DNA of 64,000 bases, taken from positions 1 to 64,000 of the forward strand of contig NZ_JAPZDS010000008.1 in the NCBI RefSeq assembly GCF_029813115.1, in the 5' to 3' direction. This stretch comes from Aureimonas sp. SK2. Lineage in GTDB: Bacteria > Pseudomonadota > Alphaproteobacteria > Rhizobiales > Rhizobiaceae. This document shows, in pieces, positions 47,669 to 56,931 of this stretch. The notes below the pieces were generated by a model, which saw nothing but the letters and a program-made list of their open reading frames with translations, did not search any database and was not told the origin of the DNA. The number at the start of each line of letters is the position of its first letter. Positions within the stretch are counted from its first letter, which is position 1. The position numbers and the translations under genes were made by a program.

Positions 47669-49198
47669 TCAGACGGCCTTTGCCTGAAGGCGCGAGGTTT
47701 GGCGAGAGGCGTCGAGGCGTTCGGGCTCGAAACCGAGAAGCGCCGCCGGCTCGACATCGGCGAAGACCCGGCCGACGCCGATCAGGATCGGTCGGTCGAT
47801 GCCGACGCGCCCGACGATCTCGCCGAGCTTTTCCAGCGTGCCGACGGCGCGGATCTCGTCCGGTCGCGACAGGGCTGCGGCGACCGCGACGGGCGTCTCC
47901 GCCGGCAGCCCGTGGGCGACGAGCTGTTCGGCGATGCGCGGGGCCATGCGCCCGCCCATGTAGAAGATCGTGGTGGCGTGGTCGTCGGCGAGCGCGCGCC
48001 AGTCCATGTCGTCGGGGAAGTCCCCCTTCTGGCTGTGCGCCGTGACGAAGCGCACCTGCTGGGCGCGGTCGCGGTGCGTCAGCGACACGCCGAAGGCGCC
48101 GGCGAGCGCCGAGGCCGCCGTGATGCCCGGCACGATGGCGACGGGGATGCCTTGGGCGCGCAGATCCGCGATCTCCTCGCCCGAGCGGCCGAAGACCGAG
48201 ACGTCGCCGGACTTGAGGCGCACGACATGCTTACCCGCATGCGCGAACTGCGCCATCATGCGGTTGATGTCCTCCTGGCGGCAGCTCTCGCGCCCGCCGC
48301 GCTTGCCGACCAGCATGCGCTTGGCCTCGCGGCGGGCGAGCTCCAGGATGTCGTCGGACACGAGGTCGTCGAAGAGGATCACGTCGGCGGCCTGGAGGGC
48401 GCGCACGGCTTTGAGCGTCAGAAGCTCGGCGTCGCCGGGGCCGGCGCCGACGAGGGTCACGCGCCCGCCGGCCTGCGGTCGGCTGGCGAGATCGCGCACG
48501 AAGGCGCGCGCCTCCAGCTCGGCCGCTTCGTCGGGCGCGCGGCGGGTGAAGGCGTCGTCGGAGAAGCGTTCCCAGAAGGCGCGGCGGGCGGGGCCGGGCG
48601 CGAGGCGATCCATCACCTCGGCGCGCACGCGCGCCGCCATCTTCGCCCAGCCGGTGAGGGTGGCCGGCAGCAGCGTCTCGATGCGGCGGCGGATCGCCTG
48701 GCCGAGGATCGGCGCCGCGCCGTCCGTCGAGATGCCGACAACGACCGGCGAGCGGTTGACGATCGTGCCGAAGCGGAACTGGCAGAAGGTCGGCTTGTCG
48801 ATGACGTTGACCGGCACGCCCGCGGCGCGCGCGGCACAGAAGAAGGCCTGCGCTTCCGACTCCCCTTCGCAGTCGGCCACCGCCAGCGAGGCGGCGGGGA
48901 ACACGTCGAGCGCCCAAGGGCGGTCGTGGTGGCGGATCGCGCCGTCCGGGAAGGGCAGGGCGAGGACGGTGCGCATTTCCTCGCCGATCTCCTCGGCCGG
49001 GCAGTAGAGGTCGACCAAGGCGCCGGAGGCCGCCAAGAGCTCGGCCTTCCAGGCCGCGCCGTCGGAGCTGCCGGCCATCACGACGCGCTTCCCCTTCAGG
49101 TCGAAGAAGACGGGCAGGGTCGCGAGCTCGGCCATGCGCTGCGGGCGCTGGCGGGCGGAGGCGGCGTCAGACAGGCTGGAGGACACGTCGTTCCGCAT
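47669..49198 (-). CDS. cysG: Siroheme synthase CysG
   Basis: A 509-residue multifunctional enzyme making siroheme from uroporphyrinogen III. The N-terminal precorrin-2 dehydrogenase/ferrochelatase part (PVFFDLKGKRVVMAGSSDGA, VNVIDKPTFCQFRFGTIVNR) is followed by the methyltransferase domain with VTLVGAGPGDAELLTLKAVR, RLKSGDVSVFGRSGEE and VPGITAASALAGAFG. In this locus it supplies siroheme to the nitrite reductase NirB. The start overlaps the nasA end by 32 bases, supporting one operon. Confidence 0.93.
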   Translation of the reverse strand: MRNDVSSSLSDAASARQRPQRMAELATLPVFFDLKGKRVVMAGSSDGAAWKAELLAASGALVDLYCPAEEIGEEMRTVLALPFPDGAIRHHDRPWALDVFPAASLAVADCEGESEAQAFFCAARAAGVPVNVIDKPTFCQFRFGTIVNRSPVVVGISTDGAAPILGQAIRRRIETLLPATLTGWAKMAARVRAEVMDRLAPGPARRAFWERFSDDAFTRRAPDEAAELEARAFVRDLASRPQAGGRVTLVGAGPGDAELLTLKAVRALQAADVILFDDLVSDDILELARREAKRMLVGKRGGRESCRQEDINRMMAQFAHAGKHVVRLKSGDVSVFGRSGEEIADLRAQGIPVAIVPGITAASALAGAFGVSLTHRDRAQQVRFVTAHSQKGDFPDDMDWRALADDHATTIFYMGGRMAPRIAEQLVAHGLPAETPVAVAAALSRPDEIRAVGTLEKLGEIVGRVGIDRPILIGVGRVFADVEPAALLGFEPERLDASRQTSRLQAKAV

Positions 49199-51830
49199 CG
49201 ATCAATCCCTGGATCTCGGTTCTGCAGGAGCCACAATTCGTGCCCGCCCGCAAGCTCTGGCCGATGGCGACGACGCTCGTGCAGCCGCTGCCCACAGCCC
49301 TCCTGACGTCGTCCGCCCCGACGCCGAAACAAGAGCAGACCAGCGCGCCGGGGTCCGGCCGGTCCGCGCCCGGGCGTCCGGCGAGGACGCGCGCTCGGGC
49401 GGCGGGCTCGAAGGCGGGCGCGCCCAGCAGCGACACGGCGAAGGCGCGCGAGACGGCGACGGGCTCGGGCGAGAGCCAGAGCGCGGCGAGGAGCCGGCCG
49501 GTTTCGTCGAAGGCGGCGAGGCGCCGGTGGCCGGTGCGGTCCGCGTAGTCGAGGAGGTCGGCGCCAGGCGCGAGGCCGAGAAGGGCGTGGGGGTCGGGCG
49601 CCGCGCCCGACCCCGCCAATTCCAGCCGCCAGCCGCCCGGCGCGCGCGCCTTGGCCCAATAGAGGAGGTCGCCGGCGTCCGGCTCGGCGCGCGAGACGGC
49701 GAACCCGTACCAGGAGGCGAACACGCGCCGCAGCGCGGCAGGCACGGCCTTGGATGCGGGCTGGCCCGAGATGGGATCGGTGTGCGCAGGGACCAGCGCG
49801 TTGATGCGCGCCGCTCCCGAGAACTGGCCGGTCCAGTGCATGGGGGCGAAGAGGCTGCCGGGTGCCACCCGGTCCGTCAGGAGAGCGCGGAGCGTTGCCG
49901 CACCGTGGTCGGTCGAAAGCGCCACGAGGTCGGCCTCGGCGATCCCGAAGCGCGCGGCGTCGTCCGGGTGGATCTCGCAGAAGGGCTCGGCGAGATGGGC
50001 GGACAGGCGCGCCGAGCGGCCGGTTCGCGTCATGGTGTGCCACTGGTCGCGGATGCGGCCGGTGTTGAGGACGAACGGATGCTCGGGCGTGACGGCCGGC
50101 GCGGGGGCGGGCGCAACGGGGAGGAGCTGGGCGCGGCCGTTCGGCGTGAAGAAGCCGCCGCTTGCGAAGAAGCGCGCCGTCGGCTCGGCCCGGTCGGGCG
50201 CCGGCCACTGCACCGGGGCCAGCGCCTCGTAGGCCCCGTCGTCGAGTGCGGAGAGGGCGCCGATGTCGAAGTCGCGCGTGCCTTCGTTCTCGAAGGCGGA
50301 CAGCGCGGCGTGCTCGCGGAAGATCGCGGCCGCGTTCGGGTAGTCGAAGGCGGCGCCGAAGCCCATGCGCCTTGCCACGTCCTGGATCTGCCACCAGTCC
50401 GGCCGCGCTTCGCCGGGGGCGGCCAGGAAGCCGCGCTGGCGCGAGATGCGGCGCTCGGAATTGGTGACCGTGCCGTCCTTCTCTCCCCAGGCGGCGGAGG
50501 GGAGGGCGACATGGGCGAAGGGCATCGTGTCCGTGTCGGTCACGACATCGGAGACCACGACGAAGGGGCAGCGGCCGAGCGCGGCGGCGACGCCGTCGGC
50601 TTGGGGAAGCGAATCGACGGGATTGGTGCCGATGATCCAGAGCGCGCGCACCCGGCCATCAGCCACAGCATGGAAGAGGTCCACGGCCTTGAGGCCGGGC
50701 GTCCCGGCGACGTTCGGCGCATGCCAGAAGCGGCGCACCACGTCGGTGTGAGCGGGGTTGCCGAGGTCCATGTGGGCGGCGAGCTGGTTGGCGAGACCGC
50801 CGACCTCGCGCCCGCCCATCGCGTTGGGCTGGCCGGTGACGGAGAAGGGCCCGGCGCCGGGGCGTCCGATGCGGCCCGTGGCGAGATGACAGTTGAGGAT
50901 CGCCGCGACCTTTTCGGTGCCGCCCGCCGACTGGTTCACGCCCTGGCTGTAGACGGTGACGGTCCTCTCCGTGCGGGCGTAGAGATCGAGGAACTGCCCG
51001 AGCCGGTCGGCATCGATCCCGGTCGCCTCGGCCAGGCGTGCGAGGTCGGCGAAGGGGCGGGCGGCATCGAGCGCAGCGTCGAGCCCTTCGGTATGGGCCG
51101 CGACGTAATCGCGGTCGATCTCACCGGCCGTCTCGATGGCCGCGAGGCACCCGAGAAACAACGCCGTGTCGCCATCGGCGCGGATCGGCAGATGAAGGTC
51201 GGCCTCGCGCGCGCTCGCGGTCTCGCGCGGGTCGACCACGACGAGGCGCATCTCCGGGCGCCTCGATCGCGCCGCCTGGACCCGCTGGAAGAGGACGGGG
51301 TGGCACCAGGCGAGGTTGGAGCCGACGAGCACCAGAAGGTCGGCCTCCTCCAGATCCTCGTAGGTGCCGGGCACCGTGTCGGAGCCGAAGGCTTGGCGGT
51401 GGCCGGCGACCGAGGAAGCCATGCAAAGGCGCGAATTGGTGTCGATATTGGCCGAGCCGACGAAGCCCTTCATCAGCTTGTTGGCGACGTAGTAGTCCTC
51501 GGTGAGGATCTGGCCGGAGACGTAGAGCGCCACCGAATCCGGTCCGTGGTCTCGGATCGTTTCGTTGAAGCGCGCCGCGACGAGATCGAGCGCGGCATCC
51601 CAGGACGCGCGCTCGCCCCCGATCGTCGGATGCAGCAGGCGGCGGTCGGGGATTAGCGTTTCCCCGAGCGCCGACCCCTTGGAGCAGAGGCGGCCGAAAT
51701 TGGCGGGGTGCGCTATGTCGCCGGCGATCGCCACCGTGCCGTCGGCGCGGGGGCTGGCGATCACGCCGCAGCCGACGCCGCAATAGGGGCAGGTGGTGCG
51801 GGTCGACCCCGTTTCGGCCAGCGTGTTCAT
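49167..51830 (-). CDS. nasA: Assimilatory nitrate reductase, catalytic subunit
   Basis: NasA reduces nitrate to nitrite in the cytoplasm using a molybdenum bis-MGD cofactor. The 887-residue protein starts with the [4Fe-4S] motif CPYCGVGCGVIAS...CSKGSAL and has molybdopterin-oxidoreductase blocks LYVSGQILTEDYYVANKLMK and GTNPVDSLPQ. At the C-terminus a BFD-like [2Fe-2S] domain is fused (LVCSCFGVGADDVRRAV, then CGSCRTEIQGLI), typical of this group. No NasC-type NADH subunit is in the locus. It follows cynS by one base and is followed by cysG. Confidence 0.95.
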   Translation of the reverse strand: MNTLAETGSTRTTCPYCGVGCGVIASPRADGTVAIAGDIAHPANFGRLCSKGSALGETLIPDRRLLHPTIGGERASWDAALDLVAARFNETIRDHGPDSVALYVSGQILTEDYYVANKLMKGFVGSANIDTNSRLCMASSVAGHRQAFGSDTVPGTYEDLEEADLLVLVGSNLAWCHPVLFQRVQAARSRRPEMRLVVVDPRETASAREADLHLPIRADGDTALFLGCLAAIETAGEIDRDYVAAHTEGLDAALDAARPFADLARLAEATGIDADRLGQFLDLYARTERTVTVYSQGVNQSAGGTEKVAAILNCHLATGRIGRPGAGPFSVTGQPNAMGGREVGGLANQLAAHMDLGNPAHTDVVRRFWHAPNVAGTPGLKAVDLFHAVADGRVRALWIIGTNPVDSLPQADGVAAALGRCPFVVVSDVVTDTDTMPFAHVALPSAAWGEKDGTVTNSERRISRQRGFLAAPGEARPDWWQIQDVARRMGFGAAFDYPNAAAIFREHAALSAFENEGTRDFDIGALSALDDGAYEALAPVQWPAPDRAEPTARFFASGGFFTPNGRAQLLPVAPAPAPAVTPEHPFVLNTGRIRDQWHTMTRTGRSARLSAHLAEPFCEIHPDDAARFGIAEADLVALSTDHGAATLRALLTDRVAPGSLFAPMHWTGQFSGAARINALVPAHTDPISGQPASKAVPAALRRVFASWYGFAVSRAEPDAGDLLYWAKARAPGGWRLELAGSGAAPDPHALLGLAPGADLLDYADRTGHRRLAAFDETGRLLAALWLSPEPVAVSRAFAVSLLGAPAFEPAARARVLAGRPGADRPDPGALVCSCFGVGADDVRRAVGSGCTSVVAIGQSLRAGTNCGSCRTEIQGLIDAERRVLQPV

Positions 51831-51831
51831 C

Positions 51832-52275
51832 TCACCACGCGTTGTAGGCGAGGTACTTGCCGCTCATGCGGACCTCGATGCGGTCGCCCTTGGGACTCTC
51901 CACCTTCTCGACCTCCATGTGGAAGTCGATCGCGCTCATGATCCCGTTGCCGCACTTCTCCTGGATCAGCTCCTTCAGGGTGTCGCCGTAGACGCCGACG
52001 ATCTCGTAGAAGCGGTAGACGCAGGGGTCGGTGGGAACACTGCGGTCCCAGACCTTGGTCGGATACTCCGCCAGCGTGACGGCCGCCTCCTGCGGCAGGC
52101 CGAGGTTCGTGACGAGGAGGTCGGCCTTGTCGCGCGGCAGGGCGTTCATGCCGAGGCAGGCCGAGGTCGTGAACACCTCGCTCATGCCGATCCCTTCCGC
52201 GATCGACGCCCAGGAGAGGCCCGCCTGGCGCTTGCGCTCGTAGACGAGGTCGGTGACGTCCTTCTTCGATAGCAT
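51832..52275 (-). CDS. cynS: Cyanate hydratase (cyanase)
   Basis: CynS converts cyanate and bicarbonate to ammonia and carbon dioxide. The 147-residue decameric enzyme shows the N-terminal helix-turn-helix-like domain (LSWASIAEGIGMSEVFTTSA) and the C-terminal active-site part: Arg and Glu in CVYRFYEIVGVYGDTLKELI and Ser in NGIMSAIDFHMEVEK. Length is normal. It lies between nirD (9-base gap) and nasA (1-base gap), so it is embedded in the nitrate operon; no carbonic anhydrase (cynT) or CynR regulator is nearby. Confidence 0.95.
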   Translation of the reverse strand: MLSKKDVTDLVYERKRQAGLSWASIAEGIGMSEVFTTSACLGMNALPRDKADLLVTNLGLPQEAAVTLAEYPTKVWDRSVPTDPCVYRFYEIVGVYGDTLKELIQEKCGNGIMSAIDFHMEVEKVESPKGDRIEVRMSGKYLAYNAW

Positions 52276-52284
52276 GTTCAGCTC

Positions 52285-52635
52285 CTATTCCGCCGCCTGT
52301 TGGAAGGCTTCAGCCTCGATCAGGATTTCCAGTCCGCCGTCCGCATCGACGCGCACGGGGAAGGTGCGCACCCGCCCCTCGTCCGGCCCCTGCACCACGC
52401 CCGTGTCGAGCGCGATCACCTGCGAGTGGAGCGGGCAGGTGACCGAGCCGCCGTGGACGATGCCTTGAGAGAGCGGCCCGCCCTTGTGGGGGCAGCGGTC
52501 CTCGGTGGCGAAGACCTTGTCGTCCATCGTGCGGAACACGGCGATCCGGCCGAGGGCCGAGTTCACGCAGCGCGCGCCGCGCCGGGGGATGTCGTCGAGA
52601 CGCCCGATCGGCGCCCAGTTGCCAGCGTTGCTCAT
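52285..52635 (-). CDS. nirD: Nitrite reductase small subunit NirD
   Basis: A 116-residue Rieske-type [2Fe-2S] protein paired with NirB. The cluster ligands are in EDRCPHKGGPLSQG and TCPLHSQVIALDTG (CxH and CxxH). It begins with WAPIGRLDDIPRRGARCVN. The ATG overlaps the nirB stop (ATGA), so the two subunits are translationally coupled; the frame continues upstream inside nirB but not as a family sequence. Confidence 0.93.
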   Translation of the reverse strand: MSNAGNWAPIGRLDDIPRRGARCVNSALGRIAVFRTMDDKVFATEDRCPHKGGPLSQGIVHGGSVTCPLHSQVIALDTGVVQGPDEGRVRTFPVRVDADGGLEILIEAEAFQQAAE

Positions 52636-55088
52636 TCTGCGGCCTCGCGGAAGGATGTGAGATCGGCGAGCGGCTTGAACTCGTGGGCGGCGACCCCTTT
52701 CGAGGCGCGCTCGGCCCAGGGGTCGACCTGCGCGAACGCTTGCGAGAAGACGAAGCGCTCGAAATAGGCTTGGCGCTTGCCGAGGTCGTCGACGATCGCG
52801 GCGCGGATCGAATCCATGCCGACGCGCTTCAGCCACTTGTAGATGCGCTCGAGATAGTGGCCCTGCTCGCGATAGAGCTGGGTGAGCGCCGCGATGACGA
52901 CGACGGCCTCGTCCTCGGTGTCGACGTGGCACAGAACCTGCGTGCCGTGGATGTCGAGGCCGGCGGCGCCCGCGAAATGGATGTCGTAGCCACTGTCGAC
53001 GCAGATCACGCCGATGTCCTTGCAGGTCGCCTCGGCGCAGTTCCGCGGGCAGCCCGACACGGCCATCTTGAGCTTGGCCGGGGTCCAGGAGCCCCACATG
53101 AACTTCTCCAGCCGGATGCCGAGGCCGGTCGAATCCTGCGTGCCGAAGCGGCACCAGTCGGTGCCGACGCAGGTCTTCACCGTGCGCAGGCCCTTGGCAT
53201 AGGCCGCGCCCGAGACCATGCCGGCGGCGTTGAGGTCGGCCCAGACGGCGGGCAGGTCCTCCTTCTTCACGCCCAGCATGTCGATACGCTGGCCGCCGGT
53301 GCATTTCACGGCCGGGATGTTGAACTTGTCGACGACGTCGGCGATGGCGCGCAGCTCCGACGACGTCGTCATGCCGCCCCACATGCGCGGGACCACGGAA
53401 TAGGTGCCGTCCTTCTGGATGTTGGCGTGGACGCGCTCGTTGATGAAGCGCGACTGCTTGTCGTCCTGGTACTCGCCGGGCCAGTCGGCGAGGAGATAGT
53501 AGTTCAGCGCCGGCCGGCACTTGGCGCAGCCGCAGGAGGTTGTCCACTCCAGCTCCTGCATCACGGCCGGGATGGACTTGAGTTCCTTTGCGATGATCAG
53601 CCGGCGCACGTCGCCGTGGCCGAGCGTGGTGCAGCCGCACATCGGCTTGACCGCGTTCGGGTTGAAGGCGTCCCCGAGCGTCAGGCTCATCAGCTGTTCG
53701 ACGAGGCCGGTGCAGGAGCCGCAGGAGGCGGATGCCTTGGTATGGGCGCGCACGTCGTCGAGGCTGGTCAGGCCCTTCGACGTGATGGCCCCGGTGATCT
53801 TGCCCTTGCAGACGCCGTTGCAGCCGCAGATCTCGGCGTCATCGCCCAAGGCTGCAACGGCCGCCATAGGGTCCAGCGGGGACCCTCCCTGGTAGCTCTG
53901 GCCGAAGATCAGCGTGTCGCGCATCTCGGCGATGTCGGTGCCCTTCTTCAGAAGGTCCCCGAACCAGCCGCCGTCCGCCGTCTCGCCGTAGAGCACGGCG
54001 CCGAGGATGCGGTTGTCCTTGACGACGAGGCGCTTGTAGACGCCGGCCGAGGCGTCGCGCAGCACGATCTCCTCGCGGTCGGGCGCATCGGCGAAATCGC
54101 CGACGGAATAGAGGTTGATGCCCGTCACCTTCAGCTTCGTCGGCGTGTCGGAGTGGCGGAAGCCTTGCGCCGGCTGCCCGGCGAGCCGGCGCGCGGCCAC
54201 TTCCGCCATCTGGTAGAGCGGGGCGACGAGGCCGTAGACGCGCCCGTCGAGCTCGACGCACTCGCCGAGCGCCGAGATGCTCTCGTCGGAGGTGACGAGC
54301 TGGTCGTCCACATGGATGCCGCGCCCGACCGCGAGACCGGCGTCCTTCGCGAGGCCCGCGGAAGGACGGATGCCGACGGCCATGACGACGAGGCTCGCCG
54401 GGATGACGCGCCCGTCCTTGAGCCTGACGCCCTCCACCTTGTCCGTGCCGAGGACTTCCTCGGTGTTGGCGTTGCAGATCACCTCGATGCCGCGGTTCTC
54501 CAGCGCGCGCTGGAGGAGATAGCCGGCGGCGGGGTCGAGCTGGCGCTCCATCAGCGTCGGCATGAGGTGGAGGACGGTGACCTCCAGCCCTTGGGCGCGC
54601 AGGCCCGCGGCCGCTTCGAGGCCGAGGAGGCCGCCGCCGATGACGACGGCCTTGGCGCGGGCCTGCGCGGCGAGGATCATCGCGTCGACGTCGTCGAGGT
54701 CGCGATAGGCGAGGACGCCCGGAAGGCTGTGGCCGGGGACGGGCGGGATGAAGGGCGTCGAGCCGGTGGCGATGACGAGATGGTCGTAGGGCTCCGTCAC
54801 GCCCTGGTCCGAAGTGACGGTCTTCGCCGCGCGGTCGATCGCGACGATCCTGTGGCCCTTGTAGAGCGTCACGCCGTGCTGGACGTACCAGCCGTCGCCG
54901 TGGATCACGATGTCCTCGAAGCTCTTCTCGCCCGACAGGACGGGGGAGAGCATGATGCGATCGTAGTTCACGCGCGGTTCCGCGTTGAAGATCGTCACCT
55001 GATAAGCGCCGGGCGCCAGTTCGAAGAGGTGTTCGAGCATCCGGCCGGGGGCCATGCCGTTGCCGACGACGACGAGTTTCTGGGTCAT
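52632..55088 (-). CDS. nirB: Nitrite reductase large subunit NirB (NADH-dependent)
   Basis: NirB reduces nitrite to ammonium with NADH, FAD, iron-sulfur clusters and siroheme. From the ATG at 55088 it has 818 residues: an N-terminal FAD/NAD domain (LVVVGNGMAPGRMLEHL; AVVIGGGLLGLEAAAGLR), two BFD-like [2Fe-2S] motifs (ICGCNGVCKGKI...SCGSCTGLVEQ and MCGCTTLGHGDV...CGCAKCRPALNYY), and the sulfite/nitrite reductase domain with KTCVGTDWCRFGTQDS and GCPRNCAEATCKDIGV, the siroheme/[4Fe-4S] ligands. A second ATG at 55097 gives three more residues; the family normally starts MTQKLVVVG, so I prefer 55088. Confidence 0.95.
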   Translation of the reverse strand: MTQKLVVVGNGMAPGRMLEHLFELAPGAYQVTIFNAEPRVNYDRIMLSPVLSGEKSFEDIVIHGDGWYVQHGVTLYKGHRIVAIDRAAKTVTSDQGVTEPYDHLVIATGSTPFIPPVPGHSLPGVLAYRDLDDVDAMILAAQARAKAVVIGGGLLGLEAAAGLRAQGLEVTVLHLMPTLMERQLDPAAGYLLQRALENRGIEVICNANTEEVLGTDKVEGVRLKDGRVIPASLVVMAVGIRPSAGLAKDAGLAVGRGIHVDDQLVTSDESISALGECVELDGRVYGLVAPLYQMAEVAARRLAGQPAQGFRHSDTPTKLKVTGINLYSVGDFADAPDREEIVLRDASAGVYKRLVVKDNRILGAVLYGETADGGWFGDLLKKGTDIAEMRDTLIFGQSYQGGSPLDPMAAVAALGDDAEICGCNGVCKGKITGAITSKGLTSLDDVRAHTKASASCGSCTGLVEQLMSLTLGDAFNPNAVKPMCGCTTLGHGDVRRLIIAKELKSIPAVMQELEWTTSCGCAKCRPALNYYLLADWPGEYQDDKQSRFINERVHANIQKDGTYSVVPRMWGGMTTSSELRAIADVVDKFNIPAVKCTGGQRIDMLGVKKEDLPAVWADLNAAGMVSGAAYAKGLRTVKTCVGTDWCRFGTQDSTGLGIRLEKFMWGSWTPAKLKMAVSGCPRNCAEATCKDIGVICVDSGYDIHFAGAAGLDIHGTQVLCHVDTEDEAVVVIAALTQLYREQGHYLERIYKWLKRVGMDSIRAAIVDDLGKRQAYFERFVFSQAFAQVDPWAERASKGVAAHEFKPLADLTSFREAAE

Positions 55089-55130
55089 GGATCTCATCCC
55101 GAAACGGAAAGGTTGAGAGGCTGGGCTCTT

Positions 55131-55158
55131 GTCCCCACGGCGTCGGTGGCGCGGGGAC
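55131..55158. repeat. Intercistronic inverted repeat between nrtD and nirB
   Basis: GTCCCC (55131-55136) and GGGGAC (55153-55158) form a short hairpin in the 79-base gap. It has no T-run; it might modulate mRNA stability or partial termination between transporter and reductase genes. Weak evidence. Confidence 0.3.
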
Positions 55159-55167
55159 GAGGCGGCG

Positions 55168-55968
55168 TCACGCGGCTTCGACGAAGCGGTTGCGCTCGTA
55201 GAGGAACTTCAGCACCGCCTGGCGGCACTTCAGATAGGTCGGGTCGGTCGCGAGCCTGATGCGGTCGCGCGGGCGGGCGAGCGGCACCGGCAGAATCTCG
55301 CCGATCTTCGCCGAGGGGCCGTTGGTCAGCATGACGATGCGGTCCGACAGGAGCACCGCCTCGTCCACGTCGTGGGTGATCATCATCACCGTGGTGCCGA
55401 GGTCGGCCTGGATCTGCATGACCTGATCCTGGAGATGGGCTCGCGTCAGGGCGTCGAGCGCGCCGAAGGGCTCGTCGAGGAGGAGAATCTTCGGCTCCAT
55501 GGCGAGGGCGCGGGCGATGCCGACGCGCTGCTTCATGCCGCCCGAGATCTCCGAGGGACGCTTGTCCTTGGCGTGGCCCATATGGACCAGCTCCAGATTG
55601 CGCATCACCCATTCGCGGCGCTCGATCGCGCTCTTCGACTTGGAGAACACCTTGTCGACGGCGAGCGCCACGTTCTCGTAGACCGTGAGCCAGGGCAGGA
55701 GCGAATGGTTCTGGAACACGACGCCCCGATCCGGCCCCGGCTGGTCCACCACCTTGTCCTCCAGGAGGACGACGCCCGTGGAGGCCTTCGTCAGGCCCGC
55801 CACGATGTTGAGGAGCGTGGACTTGCCGCAGCCGGAATGGCCGATGATCGAGATGTACTCGCCCTTGTCGACCGTCAGATCGATGCCTTTCAGGACGTTG
55901 GTGGTCGCGGCGCCCCGCTTGAAGGTCATGTCGACGCCTTCGATGGAGAGGAACGGCTTGGTGCTCAT
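55168..55968 (-). CDS. nrtD: Nitrate/nitrite ABC transporter ATP-binding protein
   Basis: A 266-residue ATPase of the NrtCD/SsuB/TauB group. Walker A is GHSGCGKST, the Q-loop region GVVFQNHSLLPWLTVYENVA, the signature SGGMKQRVGIARALAM, and Walker B LLLDEPFGALDALTR followed by the switch His in MITHDVDEAVLLSD. The N-terminal half of NrtC (with a fused binding domain) is not present. It lies 32 bases after nrtB and 79 bases before nirB, in the same operon. Confidence 0.9.
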   Translation of the reverse strand: MSTKPFLSIEGVDMTFKRGAATTNVLKGIDLTVDKGEYISIIGHSGCGKSTLLNIVAGLTKASTGVVLLEDKVVDQPGPDRGVVFQNHSLLPWLTVYENVALAVDKVFSKSKSAIERREWVMRNLELVHMGHAKDKRPSEISGGMKQRVGIARALAMEPKILLLDEPFGALDALTRAHLQDQVMQIQADLGTTVMMITHDVDEAVLLSDRIVMLTNGPSAKIGEILPVPLARPRDRIRLATDPTYLKCRQAVLKFLYERNRFVEAA

Positions 55969-55988
55969 GGGTTTCGCTCCGGTTCTCT

Positions 55989-55998
55989 GGGGGGGGGG
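55989..55998. repeat. Ten-base G homopolymer between nrtB and nrtD
   Basis: A run of ten G (ten C on the coding strand) lies in the 32-base gap between nrtB and nrtD. It is outside both reading frames. Such tracts can slip during replication; here slippage would change only the spacing before nrtD. Confidence 0.6.
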
Positions 55999-56000
55999 CG

Positions 56001-56897
56001 TCAGGCGGCGGACGTGCCGCGGGTGACGAGGCGGCCGATGAGCGCCACGATCCGGTCGAGCACGAAGCCGACGAGGCCGACATAGGCGAGGGCGAGGATG
56101 ATGTCGGAGATGAGGGACGAATTCCAAGCGTCCCAGATGAAGAAGCCGATGCCGACGCCCCCGATCAGCATCTCGGCCGCGACGATAGCGAGCCACGACA
56201 GGCCGACGCCGATGCGAAGCCCGGTGAAGATGTAGGGAGCGGCGGCCGGCAGCATGATCTTGGCGAAGAACTCGAAGCCGTTGAGGCGCAGGACCGCCGC
56301 CACATTGCGGTAGTCGGCCGGGATGTTGCGCACGCCGACGGCCGTGTTGATGATGATCGGCCAGACCGAGGTGATGAAGATCACGAAGATCGCGGCAGGC
56401 TGGCCGTTCTGGAAGGCGGCGAGCGAGAGCGGCAGCCAGGCGAGCGGCGGAACCGTGCGCAGAACCTGGAAGATCGGGTCGAGGCCGCGCATGGCGAGCG
56501 TCGACTGGCCGACGAGAACGCCGAGCGAGATGCCGACGGCCACCGCGATGGAATAGCCGACGGCGACGCGCTGGAGGCTCGCCCAGATCTGCCAGCCGAG
56601 GCCGACATCGTTGCCCGAATTCACGTAGAACGGGTTGGCGATCAGCTCCCAGCTGTCCGAGATCACCTGGCTCGGCGCGGGAAGCGCCGCGCCGGGATGG
56701 GAGCACAGAAGCTCCCAAAGGCCGAGAAGCGCAGCCAGCGTCACGAGGAAGGGTAGGACGTTGGCGGCCGCCTCGCGGGCCCGCCCCCCGAGCGCCGCGC
56801 CGACCGGCTTGCGGCGGCGGGGCAGGGTGACGACGGCGGCCGGGGCGGCCGGGGCCGGCGTCTTGGCCAGCGGCAGTTTGGTGACGGTCTGGGACAT
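56001..56897 (-). CDS. nrtB: Nitrate/nitrite ABC transporter permease
   Basis: A 298-residue inner-membrane permease of the NrtB/SsuC family with a cytoplasmic Ala/Pro-rich N-terminus, then about six helices starting at LPFLVTLAALLGLWELLC. The binding-protein-dependent permease loop is FEFFAKIMLPAAAPYIFTGLR. I use the ATG at 56897, which follows GAGG by seven bases; a TTG two codons upstream is less likely. It is encoded between nrtA and nrtD. Confidence 0.9.
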   Translation of the reverse strand: MSQTVTKLPLAKTPAPAAPAAVVTLPRRRKPVGAALGGRAREAAANVLPFLVTLAALLGLWELLCSHPGAALPAPSQVISDSWELIANPFYVNSGNDVGLGWQIWASLQRVAVGYSIAVAVGISLGVLVGQSTLAMRGLDPIFQVLRTVPPLAWLPLSLAAFQNGQPAAIFVIFITSVWPIIINTAVGVRNIPADYRNVAAVLRLNGFEFFAKIMLPAAAPYIFTGLRIGVGLSWLAIVAAEMLIGGVGIGFFIWDAWNSSLISDIILALAYVGLVGFVLDRIVALIGRLVTRGTSAA

Positions 56898-56931
56898 GGG
56901 CAAGCCTCGGGCGCGAGGGATCGGGAAGGGC

